Positions 38,736 to 51,690 of a DNA stretch of 64,000 nucleotides are shown in pieces. Below the pieces are notes generated by a model, which saw only the letters and a program-made list of their open reading frames with translations, was not told the DNA's origin and did no database searches. Location: NCBI GenBank assembly GCA_964017235.1, contig OZ024929.1, positions 113,755,793-113,819,792 on the forward strand, in the 5' to 3' direction. The first letter of the stretch is position 1. Every line of letters starts with the position of its first letter. The position numbers were made by a program, and so were the translations under genes. Origin of the DNA: Sabellastarte sp. h YS-2021. Taxonomy: Eukaryota; Annelida; Polychaeta; Sabellida; Sabellidae.

Positions 38736-40839
38736 TCATACCGATCCCTAGTCAGGTCAGGATCTTGATCCAGACAAGCCAGTATGTACTATATCCTGTC
38801 GGGCAGATGAAACCCAACCCAATGTTTTCGCACACTTTTTTTCTGAATTTTGCTCCCCGACTCCTGATGTTTGCAACTGACCCTAGAGTCGGTTATAGGG
38901 TCGGCTCCAGTGTGCACCAAATGTTTTAGCCAGTCATAGGGGTAACCTTTGTATACAGCTATAGCCAAATTAAGCCTGAGATTGAGGTAAGGTACGTGTT
39001 TGGTCATTGAGGTCCCACCAGCTGAAAGAGTCGAAAGAGAAGTACAATCCCAAACTTTGACCATGCGAGTTGAGGTAGAGTCAATATTTAGAAGTCCCAT
39101 TACTGTCTTCCTGGGAGATTAAAGAAAAAGATGTCAAATAATAAAAAAAATCATGTGCAGTTGATAATGGATCAATATCAGAAGGTTTAATTATTTACAT
39201 AGAATAGAATATCTTTTATTACAGTGTCCTGTTTGCATATAATACTATAGTGTACAACAAATAACAATGAAGTAAAATTGATCGTAGCAAACCCAGCCTG
39301 ATGTAGGCTTATAAGACACTACAAATCAAAATAATTATTATATTAACAAGATGTGAAGATTTAAAACATTCAACAAGTTTATGCATTAGTAATTAAATCG
39401 TATCAAAAACACAATAATAATGAACTATATATTATAAATTAAACAGGTAGCATTTTCTCAAATGCCATGTTTTTTCTATATAATTCGCCAAAGAGTATAT
39501 TTTTTCAGTTGACATGATTTTTATAAACAAGTCTTCAATTGAAAGTGCTGTACTTAACAATGCTAAATCTGATAATAATTTACTTCTTAGAGTGGAGAAA
39601 AAGGGACACTGACATATAAAATGTTTTTACAAATAATACATTATAAGCTTGAGTTATTAAGATATAAAGGCAGGAGTTTATTCAAAAAGATCATATTTGC
39701 AAACAGCAGTTACACTGGAGCAAAATCTAATTGTCAATATTTAACAGTATTGTGATTATTTGTAGTTGAAATGATTTTATTTGAGATTTGTATCACTTTG
39801 AGAGTGTCACATCATAGTAGTTAGTTTTAAAGGTGGAGAAAAGCAGAGTAAATTAGTCGATCAGGAAATTACACTGCAAGTGACTACCAGCTTGTCTACT
39901 TAAGGGCTGATAGTCAAACCCACACCCTGATAGACACATGTGGGTATATGTTGAATGTTGAAGAATGTATGAACACTTGTGTCTTGTATTTCTTTACTAT
40001 TGTGGCAGTAGCATATAACACTTGTATCTGTTGCAGGTTAGACTTTCATCAAGTCCTTTTGTCTAAGGTATTATATGAGGACTGAATGACTTTTTTACCA
40101 GAATGTGGGGCTGACACTAGCTGTGTCTCTAGACAGAAGCTTTTTTACTCATCAAGTGGGTTCATAGTGATTTCATGTATGTCAGATTTGCTGGAATGAG
40201 AAATACGAAGACTTGGAGCAAATCTAGTTGCAGGTAGCTGTTCCACTAAAGACAATCTGATCATAAATCTCCTCTCACATTGTGAAAATGGGTGGTTCAG
40301 GGCTATTGGTCCCAAATGAGGGTGCTTTTGGGGAGCCATAAAAGATTTAAGATAGGTGTAGGACTAGTGCCTGAATGATCCCTGAATGAAGAGGGTGTTT
40401 ACGACCAATATGATAGGTTCCCGAGCAGATATGCAAATGTCAAATGTCACAAAGAGAGCTTTTCCACCTTGATGATAATGCTTTGTAATCCTATAGATCC
40501 TGCAACTTGTCAGATCAGGAGGCACGTCTTTTCATCACAATGATCTTAAGGCCATGATAAACCCTTTTTGTATGGAAGTTATGGAACTTCGCGATATGAT
40601 CCTGATTGGGAGGGATTGCAAGTCCATCGCCAACAGTTTACGACAATGTTAAACTGTTTAAAATTATCACAAACTGTTTGCAATTTTTGTCGTCTTAAAC
40701 TTATTGCAAACCTATCCTTTCGTTTGCAAAGGCATCTTTTTGATTTTACAGTGATCTTAAACCCATCTTCGCGCTCTCAAAGCTATCTATTCCATCTTAC
40801 AATGATCTTAATTTTTTTTCATCTTTACTCAATGTTTAA
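38736..40839. other. Unique sequence, no supported gene
   Basis: Two minus-strand frames (38789-39100 and 40145-40339) have protein-like composition but no recognisable family, no splice support and no coding neighbours. Confidence 0.4.
39828..39930 (-). mobile_element. Very diverged SINE fragment
   Basis: aaattacactgcaagtgact and accagcttgtctacttaagg resemble the SINE body in the minus orientation. No head or tail remains. Confidence 0.3.
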
Positions 40840-41733
40840 CCCAGTAAACATTTTGGGGGTTTAAAAATGTTTGAAAGGAAACATTTGGCAAATGTTAAAA
40901 AATGATGGGTACGAATACTATTTTTAAAACTTTTTATGTATACCATTTATTAAACGTTAATAATTGGGTCAGAGGTCAAATTCAATATCTTTTTAAGGTT
41001 GCTCATTAATGAAAATGTTGCTTTTATGTCTAAAATTGTAAGATAATTGCTTAGAACTTGTGCCTCTATTCAGTTCCTGCTTTTCCGAGTGCATATGTGG
41101 GGCAATTTTTGACAAAGTCCTCTTAAATCCCCTATTATTGCTCACCGCCGTCTTTATTTGGACATGTTTGAAGGTAAAGGTTTAATAAGCATTATGAAAA
41201 TAGGGGTTTAAAAAACGTTTTTGATAGGATGTTTTTATAACATTTGATAGAAAACATTCCAAAAACATTTTAAAATGATGGGTATGAAAACCAGTTGGTA
41301 TTAAACGTTTCTAAAACATTTGCAGAGCAAACATTTACAAAACATTGTCAGCAAATGCTGTTTAAACAATTTATGTGTACAGTTTATCAAACAATTCATG
41401 ATGAATGTTTGAAAAACATTTCTAGCATAACCTTCATTTCTTCAGCTATTTTATAAATGTTTAAAAAACGTTTCCAGTCAAACTTAGTTTCTTGAGTTAT
41501 TTTATAAATGTTTAATAAATGTTTTCAGTAAAAATGTTTGTATAGAGAATGTTTTTTAAAAAACGTTTTTTTTATAAAAGGTTTTTAAACATTACAGTGT
41601 AAATGTTTACTTGGAAGCATTTAGAAAACCATAAGATAGAGTTTAAATAGGTTTTAAAAACATTTTCTAAACGTTTAAAAATTTTTCTAATATTCTTTCT
41701 AATATTTTCTAAACGTTTCTGATATTTACTGGG
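40840..41733 (+). mobile_element. CCCAGTAAACATT element, copy 3
   Basis: Ends cccagtaaacattttggg and tgatatttactggg, the same core as copy 2, plus extra internal aaaacgttt repeats that make it about 100 bp longer. Confidence 0.8.
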
Positions 41734-44700
41734 AAGGTTTGTAAACCTATCATAAAGCTATCATACACTTTTCGGGAACCTTTGTGTGGCAGTCTCTACA
41801 TTATCCAAATGAAATCTTAAACCTATCTTAAACTACCCCCATGGATCGTGAAACATTTTATTTTTTTTTCCAATCTCAAAGTAGGTTTACGACCAACTCG
41901 TCAGGATGCAGTGCTGTTTGTTTTACAAGACGTTTAATAATATATAAGATAATAATATCTAAACATTTAATTGCAAAATTCTCATCAGAAGTTGTACTAT
42001 AAATTTTATCTTTGTAAACATGAATTATTCAATGATGAATGATATTTTACTAAAGAGAACAAATATTCAGCTGTAGATAAAAACCTCCATTAGCTAATAA
42101 GCATCTGGAAAAAAATGTATGGTATATATGCATGTGTCTGATATAAATACATATATAGTGATTTCTTTATTTAAAACCATGATAACTTCCCCCTGTCAAT
42201 TTGTTTGGAACAATTATTGTTCTTTGATAATTTAATACAGAAATGTACATTTATTTAAATCGAATATTCTAAAATATAAGTCAAAATATTTCGCCTCTCC
42301 ACTAACATATCAAATATATTAAACCAGGCAATAGTGTTTCAAAGATTTTCACACAATTGTCTTTTTTAGCCAGAGTGGGATTTATCATTTTTTGAGAAAC
42401 CGTTTTCTGGTTGTTTTCTTATTATTATTTAGTGCTCAAATTGTTGTGTAATGTCCTTTTATTCTAACCTCCATATTTGAGGGCATTATGATTTCATTAA
42501 ATATATTGCTCTCAATGTTTGCTGTGGACAAGCCGTTATGTGCTCTTGTAGAAACCCTCATTATGTTCAAATAAAAAAAAAAACATTTTGACTTACAGAA
42601 AAGTCATGAATGCTGGTTGAAATACCAATTTGAAAAGATTTATATATAAATCAGGATTTTGAGGGGGGGTAACAATAGAATGATAAACAAGGTCGAAAAG
42701 TATTTTGGTCTACATGTGCGAGCTGTAAAGCCATCAGAGACACGAGTAGTTCACCAGAATTAAAGAAAGTCTGGCAACAGGAACAAATTCCAGGTCAGAT
42801 ACATACCATACCTGGCCTAGAACGCAGACCTATAGTCACCCATCAAAGTACCAGCATAGCTCGTTGCTGCTTAAATTCAATGGTGAGATGGGTACCTCAT
42901 CATGCTAGGTAACAGTCGCGATTTTGTTCAGGTGGGCTGTGCAGGGAGTATATGCTGTATAAAAAGTTACAGAAATACAAACGAAATATCTTGATTGTGA
43001 TCTTTTGTGGCTTGAATGCTTTTTTCACCGGATTCCCATTTCAATATGTTTCTGCTGGAGCTTCAAAATAATAGCTTTTAGAGGCTTGATAAATGCAAAT
43101 TTAATTAAATTACTTAATGTGTGTTCTGAAAGATTCCAAGGCACAACATAAAGTAAAGTAGGAGTCTTAATATGAAATTTATGATGAAAAGCACCACCAT
43201 CTGACATCTGAGAGGAGGCTTATTGTCATGATAATTCATTCAACTAAAGTCACTCTTGTGCCGAATGAAACATGAATGTTTGCTTTGTCTTCAAACTACA
43301 AATTCTCATTTGAAGATATGTGAACAATCAATCCTCTTGAATCTAAATCTTTAGAAACATATGCATCCAATATTGTGACATGCATAATAACCCTTCTGTG
43401 CCCTCTTATTGAGAAGATTTAACCTGAAGAGATTTGGGGGGAATTTGGAATAAGCTGGGTGTCAGACCTCATACCCCCTATAAACCTGAAAGGAGACAAA
43501 TAACTCATTATCTCTGCAGCAACCCCAATTTCTCTCACATCATTTGACACATTCATTCTTCAAAGCACAGTTCATCAAATTCCCTGCGGAATTTCCAGGT
43601 CATATCATCACAGAGCTATGACCCTCCATTAGTTAGGGCAGTTTCATAACTGAGGCAGATTTTAGCAATGGTTAAAGAGGGGTCAAATCACCTGAAGGTC
43701 ACATCTCATTTGGTCTTATCAAAGGGTATATGTGTATATGACCAGAAAATCCATTAAGATCACAGCAGGGCACACAGTTAATGAGGAACATTTTATATTA
43801 TACCAACTCCAGTCCTCTGATTCTTTGAATAAGTAATACACATTATGTCTTTAAAATGCACCAAAGTTAGTGACATTTTTCTTTTTTGCTGTGCATTTAA
43901 AATTACAACAGTATTTTTTTATAAATCTGTGTTGAGAGTCACTATACTGAGGGTATATTTCCATCATAATTGTATCATATCTGATCATGCAATGTAACTG
44001 GGTTCTTTCATGCTTTTTGGATAAAAATTGAGATTTTAAAGTATTAATTAAAACATCAAAGCAACTAAACAAGATAATACAATGTGTTTGCCTTTTCCAT
44101 TGTCATTTAAATAGGGGGAAAAACTATTCTGAATTTCAATAAAGAATCAACCTTCTGGAAAAACCAATAAATAATAAGTTTAAAATAAAATCTGAAGAAA
44201 ACAACAGAATTGAAAAAGAAACAATACTGAATACTGGTATGTTCATCTTTTGAACTAGCTGTGTGGTATTTCAATAAAAAAAATTTCAAACCACAACAAC
44301 ACTTTGAATTATGCGAGAAGGATAACAATGCATCAGATGCGGCCATTACTTTTTGGGAAGTGGTGTGGAAATATCAGCCCCCTGTTGAAACTGCCTGTAG
44401 TGTCTCATCAAGCACATTCTTGTCATGTCTGAGTCTGATTCTCATTTCAAGTGTTGTCACCCTATGCTGGTGATCTTATTCCTGCTAATAAGGGAGCTTG
44501 TTAAGTAGGCTTATTAAACATTCACCAGATTCGGGTGGTGTGAAGTTACCAATACAAAGTTAGATGTGTCAAATTTACTACAATATGTGAAATTTCTGTT
44601 TCAAAAAGCCCCCTTATTTTACTTTTAGTTACTGGATGTTCTGGTCATAATTTAAGATTTATAGGATAATCTAATACCAGCAGCCTAATATACTGCAACA

Positions 44701-45949
44701 TCATGGTGAATTTTTTGTCCTTATTACTCCAATTTATATTTTGTTGTCCCAATGGAAATTTTTACATTTTTTTACGTTAATCAACATTTTGGCGGCAATT
44801 TTTTCTCAAGTTGCATCGGTGTATATTCTGACAACCAATTGACATTTCAATAATTCTGTAACAATAGATCTGGGAGTACTGTAAACCTAACTTTCTTGTC
44901 AATTGCAATTTTTCTCGATGATGCTTGCAAATTCAGTAACAAAATGTACATTACAAAGGGTGATGCCTCAAACTCATTAAATATTTTAAATTTTTAAAGA
45001 CAATTTTCTCTGCAATTTACTTTTCTACTAGAGCATACTGTTTTGAAAAGGTAAATTTTGTACTATAGATAGATGAATTTTTAAATGCAGTGCTATTCAT
45101 GAATACAAGTTGTTGAGACAGGTATGTGAACTGAAGCATTGATTACCTTTAAGAAAAAAATGAACATTGCATTAAGTCTGTGAAATATTCATCTGCATTT
45201 TTTCCCCCAAGTAACAGCAGGTCTTCAGTGTATGATGCCATGTATGATGCCATGTTTGGTACTTGCTGTTAAAAGAGATATAAACGAATTATAGACTAAA
45301 GCCTGTGTTTGCATGCAATGTTTTTTGGTCTTAGATGGGTGTATCCGAAGTTAAATTATTCACAAATCCAACATACAAAAATACTAAATCTTACCTTGAA
45401 GAAAAGAAGAAAAATCGCTATTACCAATTATGTATATTAAAAGATATGCACAGAAACTTCAACAACACAGGGGGTCAAAGTCTCCCATTCTACATTCCAG
45501 GTCTTTGATTCAATGCCAAACTTGTTAAGCAGTTGGTTGGCAAAGATCTTCCATACATATGTGTAGATGGGCATCTAATTCCCATGTACCCCTCCACTGA
45601 CACAGCACTTAAAGAGCATGGGCATTAAAAATTACAAGTTATATTTAATGTCTGCTGTTAATACTGTATACTGTAAAGTGAATGCATCATCTAAGGCAAA
45701 ACATGTTATTCTGAATATATATGAATTATAACTTTCATTGTTTCATAATTCAGAGGTATTTGAAAATATATGCATTTAATCTTTCTTTACATTCTGCCAG
45801 TACATGGGTGGTCAAAATTGTGTCTGGTTCATAATAATGTCTGATTTTCATAGAAGTTTATTTTTAAAATGTTGCATCCAGAATTTTGAATATTTTTGTT
45901 TCAAATTATTCCCTTTGAGATTGACTTTATTTCATGAAAATTTAAAAGA
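41734..45949. other. AT-rich unique sequence
   Basis: No gene or clear repeat recognised. The segment 42720-42960 is less AT-rich and may be an old retroposon, but cannot be assigned. Confidence 0.45.
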
Positions 45950-46365
45950 TTGAACCAAACAGTAAAAGTAAAAAATAGCATCAGAGGCACCTTCAACCCA
46001 CAGCCTGAGGAAATAGTTTTCAACACCATGAAATACAGAAGTAGTGAAACATTACTAAGATCTGGATACTTTCAGAGCAGTGTCAGTTATATAAAGCTCC
46101 AATGTTTAAGTAGAAAAATAACATCTAAAATAAAGAAAATGTATGTAAAGATAATGTATTAAATCAAGACATTTCAATAGTATGATGAGATTATTAATCA
46201 GTAAACTAAAAATTACAAAGCTGTAAATTTTATTAATTGGAGTATAGCTGTCAATGGAAATAGCACAATTATACATAAGTACATAAACTTATCAGTTGCA
46301 GCAATCTATATATTTTTGTCATAAGAGAAATATGTCTTAAATCTTGCAGGTGAACATACTTTGGC
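45950..46365 (+). repeat. Composite AGGTCA repeat, copy 3, leader part
   Basis: acagcctgaggaaatag, tttcaacaccatgaaataca and cagttgcagcaatctatata match the copies at 3205 and 26565. The tandem array starts immediately after it. Confidence 0.65.
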
Positions 46366-47945
46366 AGAGCAAAAGCAAGGTAAAAGTTCAAATCAAGGTT
46401 ACATCATGATGTTGCACACCTACAACCCCCAACCATTGTCCCTACCAAATATCAACTTTCTACACCTTACGGTTTCTGAGTTATAGCCCGGACAAGATTT
46501 TAAAGGTCAAGGTCATTACAGCAAGATAATAGGTCAAATCAAGGTCACACCATGATGTTGCACACCAACCCCCAACCAATGTCCCTACCACATATCAACT
46601 TTCTATACCTTACGGTGTCCGAGATATAGCCCAGACAAGATTTTATAGGTCAAGGTCACTACAGGAAGGTCAAAGGTTAAAATCTAGGTCACACCATGAT
46701 GCTGCACACCTACACCCCCTAACCAATGTCCCTACCAAGTAACAACTTCCTACACCTTACAGTTTCCGAGATATAGCCCGGACAAGAATTTATAGGACAA
46801 GGTCACTACAGCAAGGTCAAACCAAGGTCACACTATGACATTGCACACCTACACCCCCTAACCAATATCCCTATCAAGTAACAACTTCCAACACCTTACA
46901 GTTTCCGAGACATATCCCAGGCAAGATTTTATAGGTCAAGTTCACTACAGCAAGGTCAAATCAAGGTCACACCATGACGCTGCACACCTGCAACCCCTAA
47001 CCAATGTCCCTACCAAGTATCAACTTCCTACACCTTACAGTTTCTGGGATATAGCCCAGCCAAGATTTTAAAGGTCAAGGTCACTATAGCAAGGTCAAAG
47101 GTCAAATCAAGGTCACACCATGATGTTGCACACCTACAACCCCTAACTAATGTCCCTACCAAGTATCAACTTCCTGCACCTTACAGTTGCCAAGATATAG
47201 CCCGGACAAGATTTTATAGGTCAAGGTCACTACAGTAAGCTTAAAGGTTAAAATCAAGGTCGCACCATGACGTTGCACACCTGCACCCCCTAACCAATGT
47301 CCCTACCAAGTAACAACTTCCTACACCTTACAGTTTCCGATATATAGGCCGGACAAGAATTTATAGGACAAGGTCACTACAGCAAGGTCAAATCAAGTTC
47401 ACACTATGACATTGCACACGTGCACCCCCTAACCAATATCCCTACCAAGTAACAACTTCCAACACCTTAAGGTTTCCGAGACATATCCGAGACACAGGCA
47501 AGATTTTATAGGTCAAGGTCACTACAGCAAGGTCAAAGGTCAAATCAAGGTCACACCATGACGTTGCAAACCTACAACCCATAACTAATGTCCCTGCCAA
47601 GTATCAACTTTCTACACCTTACGGTTGCCGAGATACAAGATTTTCAAATGCAAAGTCACTGCGGCAAGGTCAAATCAAGGTAAGTAAGTAAGTAAGTAAG
47701 TAAGAAACACTTATATAGCGCCGAATTTGATGTAAACATCCTCTAAGGCGCTGATGTGCAAAAAGGGAAGGTCAGACCATAATGTTGCACACCTACACAT
47801 CCTAGCCAATGTCTCTACCAAGTATGAACTTCCAACACCTTACAGTTTCTGAGATACAGCCTGGACAAACTTTTTCCCGCTGCCCACCCGCCCATCCGGA
47901 CACCAAGGGTGTCAACAATACCGCGACATAATTGTGACCACCCAT
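46365..47945 (+). repeat. Minisatellite, ~10 units of 139-152 bp, rich in AGGTCA
   Basis: The landmark (a)tcaacttnctacaccttac occurs at 46451, 46594, 46741, 46880, 47019, 47165, 47312, 47451, 47603 and 47824. Each unit carries gatatagcccggacaag, ataggtcaaggtcactac and caaggtcacaccatgatg. Two perfect AGGTCA direct repeats spaced by one base lie at 47092-47104 and 47530-47542. The array ends with a GC-rich tail (cccacccgcccatccggac, 47880-47900). Confidence 0.85.
47681..47770. mobile_element. (TAAG)n microsatellite plus short dispersed repeat inserted in the array
   Basis: A run of about six taag units is followed by acacttatatagcgccgaat and ctctaaggcgctgatg. This segment is absent from the other units and lengthens this one to about 221 bp, so it is an insertion. 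Confidence 0.6.
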
Positions 47946-50712
47946 GTAATATTCAGTAACTTTGTATTCTGGTAGAACAATTTTCCATGAATACTGTATT
48001 ATTTTTTGCATTCTTTCTCTTGAAATTAGACTATATTGAATTATTTTGTTTTTCTGAAAGACACACACAATTTTTCCTTTCGTTTTTATAAGAAAGTCAC
48101 TTGATAACTGTTGAGGTTCATGTATTGTTGCATTCTTTTTCTACTTTAGATTAAGTCTCAGTAGGGTATAAAGTTCTGTATTATTTTGGTATTTTTTATG
48201 GTTTTAACCCAATAAATAGTTTTTATTATTTTCCAAAACACACACACAAACACACTTTAAATATATGTGAAACAATAACTGTATTTATTGTCTTTTAAAA
48301 TATATAAATCTACATCATCACAATATCAAATATCTTGTAACATATTCAACCAAAAAATATATCCGTACAAAATCACATACAATAAGTATCTTCAATGCAA
48401 TTAAACTGACTAATAATGAGATTATACCAACTGGAAGGCAAACTTATACACAGATGATGCAAATCCAGACTAAAAAGATTCTATCTAAAAGCAAGTTTTT
48501 GACCTCTGTCACAGCTACCTGTTTAAAGTATAAACACTACTTCTGTTACAGAAATATGTTTGAAACATACAAACTAGCTCCACTGATTGAACACAGAAAG
48601 AAATACAAGAGGTAAATCTAGAAAAAAAAAGAAATTAAATAACACAATGTTCTATTGAACTGGACAGTAGATGTTCTGGACTAACTTACCAGGGTATATT
48701 TCTATATTTCTGGAGATATAAAAATATTAACACAGTACTTTCATGAGTTAGTCTTTCTATTACTGTACAGCATCATGTACGAGTACACAATTACTAAAAA
48801 AAAGTTTACAAAATTTATGTTTTTATCAAAAAATTTTATATTTACTTGCACAAATACAATGCAGCAACTACAGTAGAATCAATACAGTAATTATCCATAG
48901 TACTGCCAACAACATAATAATTAAATCTGTAAGTATTGGTTTCATTCTTTGATAATCCATGATATTTCATCATTAAACAAGCCATACATACATGCTACAA
49001 TTAAGTAATATGTTCAAAAAAGCACAAATCTGAACTCATGCATTTTTATCAAGTACAGTGAAGCTTCTTTCAGTAAAACTCTGTTGGATGTCCTTTACCA
49101 GGTCATTGCAAACTACTGAAGTTGATACTGGAACTTTTGGCTTAAATAGTAGTATTTTCATTGTTGCTCAAGTTTCAGAGAAAAATAATTGAACAGTATA
49201 AACTTAACAAACCTTGGAGAATGCATAATATTTTACTTGTTTCATAAAAGCAATAGCTTTATTATATGTTAGTATGTGAATTTGAATGTGAAGTTACAAA
49301 ATTACAAATATTAAAACATGTCTTCGTGGCCTACAAGGTGTTAATAAATACATCACTTCTGTCATAAATCACTTGTATTTACCGGTGTAAACACTACACA
49401 TGAATGTCATGACATTTTTTAAATGACACTCTAACTGGAAATATACATTCAGCTACAGAGAGCTCTTACACTTTGATAATAATGAATAGATCTATCTCTT
49501 GTCTGGGGAGATATTTATTGGGGTCATATGCAGGTGTTGCCTGGATAAGTCATCAAAGTGATTGCTTAAACAACTGCAAGTAATAGGCTACTGAATAGCC
49601 ATAAAGATATGAGAGTAAAAAACATAAAATTTGCCACTGGTTTTAAAATTTGCCACTGGGGTGGGGTACCCTTGAAAAGTCATTTAAAATAATCAAAATT
49701 TCTGCTAATTTTACATCAGCAGAGATCAGAGGCCCTTATGCAATTACAAGAATCATACATGTGTGAAGAATTTCCCACAAATCAAGGAAGTGGGGGGGGT
49801 CCCTCACTGGTGGATTCCACATTTCCTGCTTTGTAAATACAGTGATACAACAGCTGCATTGTGTGGGTTGTATAAAGTACAAACAACATCTGGATCAACC
49901 TTTTTTTCACCAGGTGGATAAGCTGTAATAGTATAATCTCTCCAATAAACATCCACACAAGATGATTTGCAGATTAAAGTTTATTCAAAATTATATTTTA
50001 GATAAGTTTAAAAGACGCAGTACAGTTATGAAATCTCACCTTAATGCAAAATATTTGTGAAGACAATTAATTTCCATTGCATGAGAAGGATATCAGTTGA
50101 CATTGGTATATTTTAAATCCCTGTATAAAGTTCTAGCTTGTTTAGTGCTCAATAACAATTTTGGTCTGTCAAAATAAACCTATTGTTCACAAAAAGTGGC
50201 TTCTTCAGCATGCATCAAACATTTATTTTTTTGACATTTTGTTGATTTATCAAATCAGTGTATATAAACACTTGAAGCCCTTTGGTTTTCTCAAGACATT
50301 TAGTGCAATACTCATGGACAACTACATTCATTTGTAATGAGTCATAATTAAGGATGCCAGTTTTTTTGTGTAATTACAGTAAATATATATTTTTAACATT
50401 TGTTTTAAATTTACCATCTGCAAATTTCTGTTGCTTTTTTTATCAAATAATATTTAATGTAAAAATTAATACATAAATTGTATTTGGATGAACTTCAAAA
50501 AAACAAAAAAAAAACAAAACATTTTTCTATAATTTTTTTCATCATCATTTGAATATTCACATGCATACATTCCCCCCAACAATTCCTTGACAAGTCACAT
50601 GCACACAATATGGTACATGCTAAGTTTATCATTTTGTAATATTATAAGTAATACTGCTTGGGTTTGGCTGTTTTTAATGTACAGATACCTTACAATAAAA
50701 TAAAATATTGAA
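47946..50712. other. AT-rich sequence downstream of the PLAC gene
   Basis: It may include a long 3' UTR if the early AATAAA is not used. Otherwise nothing recognised. Confidence 0.4.
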
Positions 50713-50718
50713 TTTATT
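50713..50718 (-). terminator. Candidate poly(A) signal AATAAA
   Basis: AATAAA on the minus strand, about 25 bases beyond the TGA of the candidate last exon. AT-rich DNA gives many chance matches, so only its position supports it. Later AATAAA matches exist further downstream, so a longer 3' UTR is possible. Confidence 0.3.
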
Positions 50719-50741
50719 TATGGTACAAAAAGTGAGTGATG

Positions 50742-50870
50742 TCACCTCCACAGTGTGTGGTGAATTTGATTTAAGAGTCCACATGTGATAGAACAAGCTA
50801 GGCTTATCATGACTAGCAGTAAATTCTCTGTCAGGGAGCCACTGTGTAGCACTACACTTCCACTTGACAC
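50742..50870 (-). CDS. Candidate last exon: C-terminal hydrophobic anchor and stop
   Basis: It begins after gttttccag in phase 0, matching the phase-0 donor at 53068. It encodes 42 residues and TGA: VSSGSVVLHSGSLTEN, then the hydrophobic stretch LLLVMISLACSITCGLL, then a short polar tail ending in HHTLWR. This looks like either a single transmembrane segment with a tiny cytosolic tail or a GPI-attachment signal with small residues (SSG, SGS) upstream. An AATAAA lies about 25 bases past the stop (50713-50718 read on the minus strand). Evidence is phase match, acceptor quality, hydrophobicity and the nearby poly(A) signal. No homology was recognised. The phase match alone has a one-in-three chance of being accidental. 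Confidence 0.5.
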   Translation of the reverse strand: MSSGSVVLHSGSLTENLLLVMISLACSITCGLLNQIHHTLWR

Positions 50871-51168
50871 CTGGAAAACACATGAAAATGGCACGTTTAG
50901 ATATTTACCAATACCTTACAGGTGCTCAGAAATCATCTGTTGTATTTTTATTGATAGTATATATACATTAAGGTGTAGAAAAGATTAATTCACTATATAC
51001 TAGTCTCACACAAGGCTTTAAATGCTCACATTTTAGTGGTTATAACATGTCTACATCTTCTTGACTGTTTGTAGTTCATGGATACAATGAGTACCTGATG
51101 TGACGTTAGTTGTTAAAAGGTACATAAAACCTTAAATTTGACCCTTTGTCTTGAAGCAAACACACAGG

Positions 51169-51390
51169 ACTTGGTAGTGTAGTGGGTAGCACACTCCTCT
51201 CCAACCTCTAAAGTCTGCAGTTCAAACCCCAGACCCTAAGTGGGAAAGCTGGAAGTCACCTACTGATGCCCAACAATTTACAGTGCAGAAACTTGAGCAA
51301 CTAGTATGTACTGGTTTCCTCTGCCCTTAAAACTACATGTCAAGACATGACCTATGCAATGTGTTAAAAGCAATGTTAAACCCCCAAAAA
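51169..51390 (+). mobile_element. tRNA-derived SINE, family A
   Basis: Head ttggtagtgtagtgggtagc and gcagttcaaaccccagacc, body aagtgggaaagctggaagtc and actggtttcctctgccctt, tail aaaagcaatgttaaaccccc. It lies in the intron before the last exon of the PLAC gene. Confidence 0.7.
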
Positions 51391-51533
51391 TTAAGTTTGT
51401 AGCAAACACCACAATGATGCATTAGTAGTGGTTTTCACTTTCAACTGAAATGTCAGATCAAATAATGTCTCATATTTCTTTGCTGTGCACAGGGTCTTTG
51501 CTCCATAGGTCACATCATTACACTTTTGTCAAA

Positions 51534-51690
51534 AAGGTGATGTTGGTGCAGTGGTAGCATGCTCATTTCTACCTCTCAGGTTAGTTTTGAATCCTGATGT
51601 CAGCCTTCCAAGAAGTGATAATGCTGAGGGCCTGTCCCAATATGATCCATGCTGTTAAACAGCATGCAAAATCCTAACTTTGACCTCGGC
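51534..51690 (+). mobile_element. SINE family B copy
   Basis: Head ttggtgcagtggtagcatgc, then gataatgctgagggcctgtc and ccaatatgatccatgctgtt, in the same order as the family B copies but on the plus strand. Confidence 0.6.

Noticed and set aside
38789..39100. 103-codon minus-strand frame upstream of the Harbinger remnant, considered as its accessory ORF
   Set aside because: No Myb/SANT-like pattern. The Pro/Gln-rich plus-strand ORF is a better candidate.
40145..40339. Protein-like 64-codon minus-strand frame (ends in NPLDE)
   Set aside because: No recognisable family, no splice borders and no neighbouring coding sequence. Could be chance.
46365..47945. CRISPR-like array
   Set aside because: Units are contiguous diverged repeats of ~140 bp without short identical repeats and unique spacers, in an intron-bearing animal genome.
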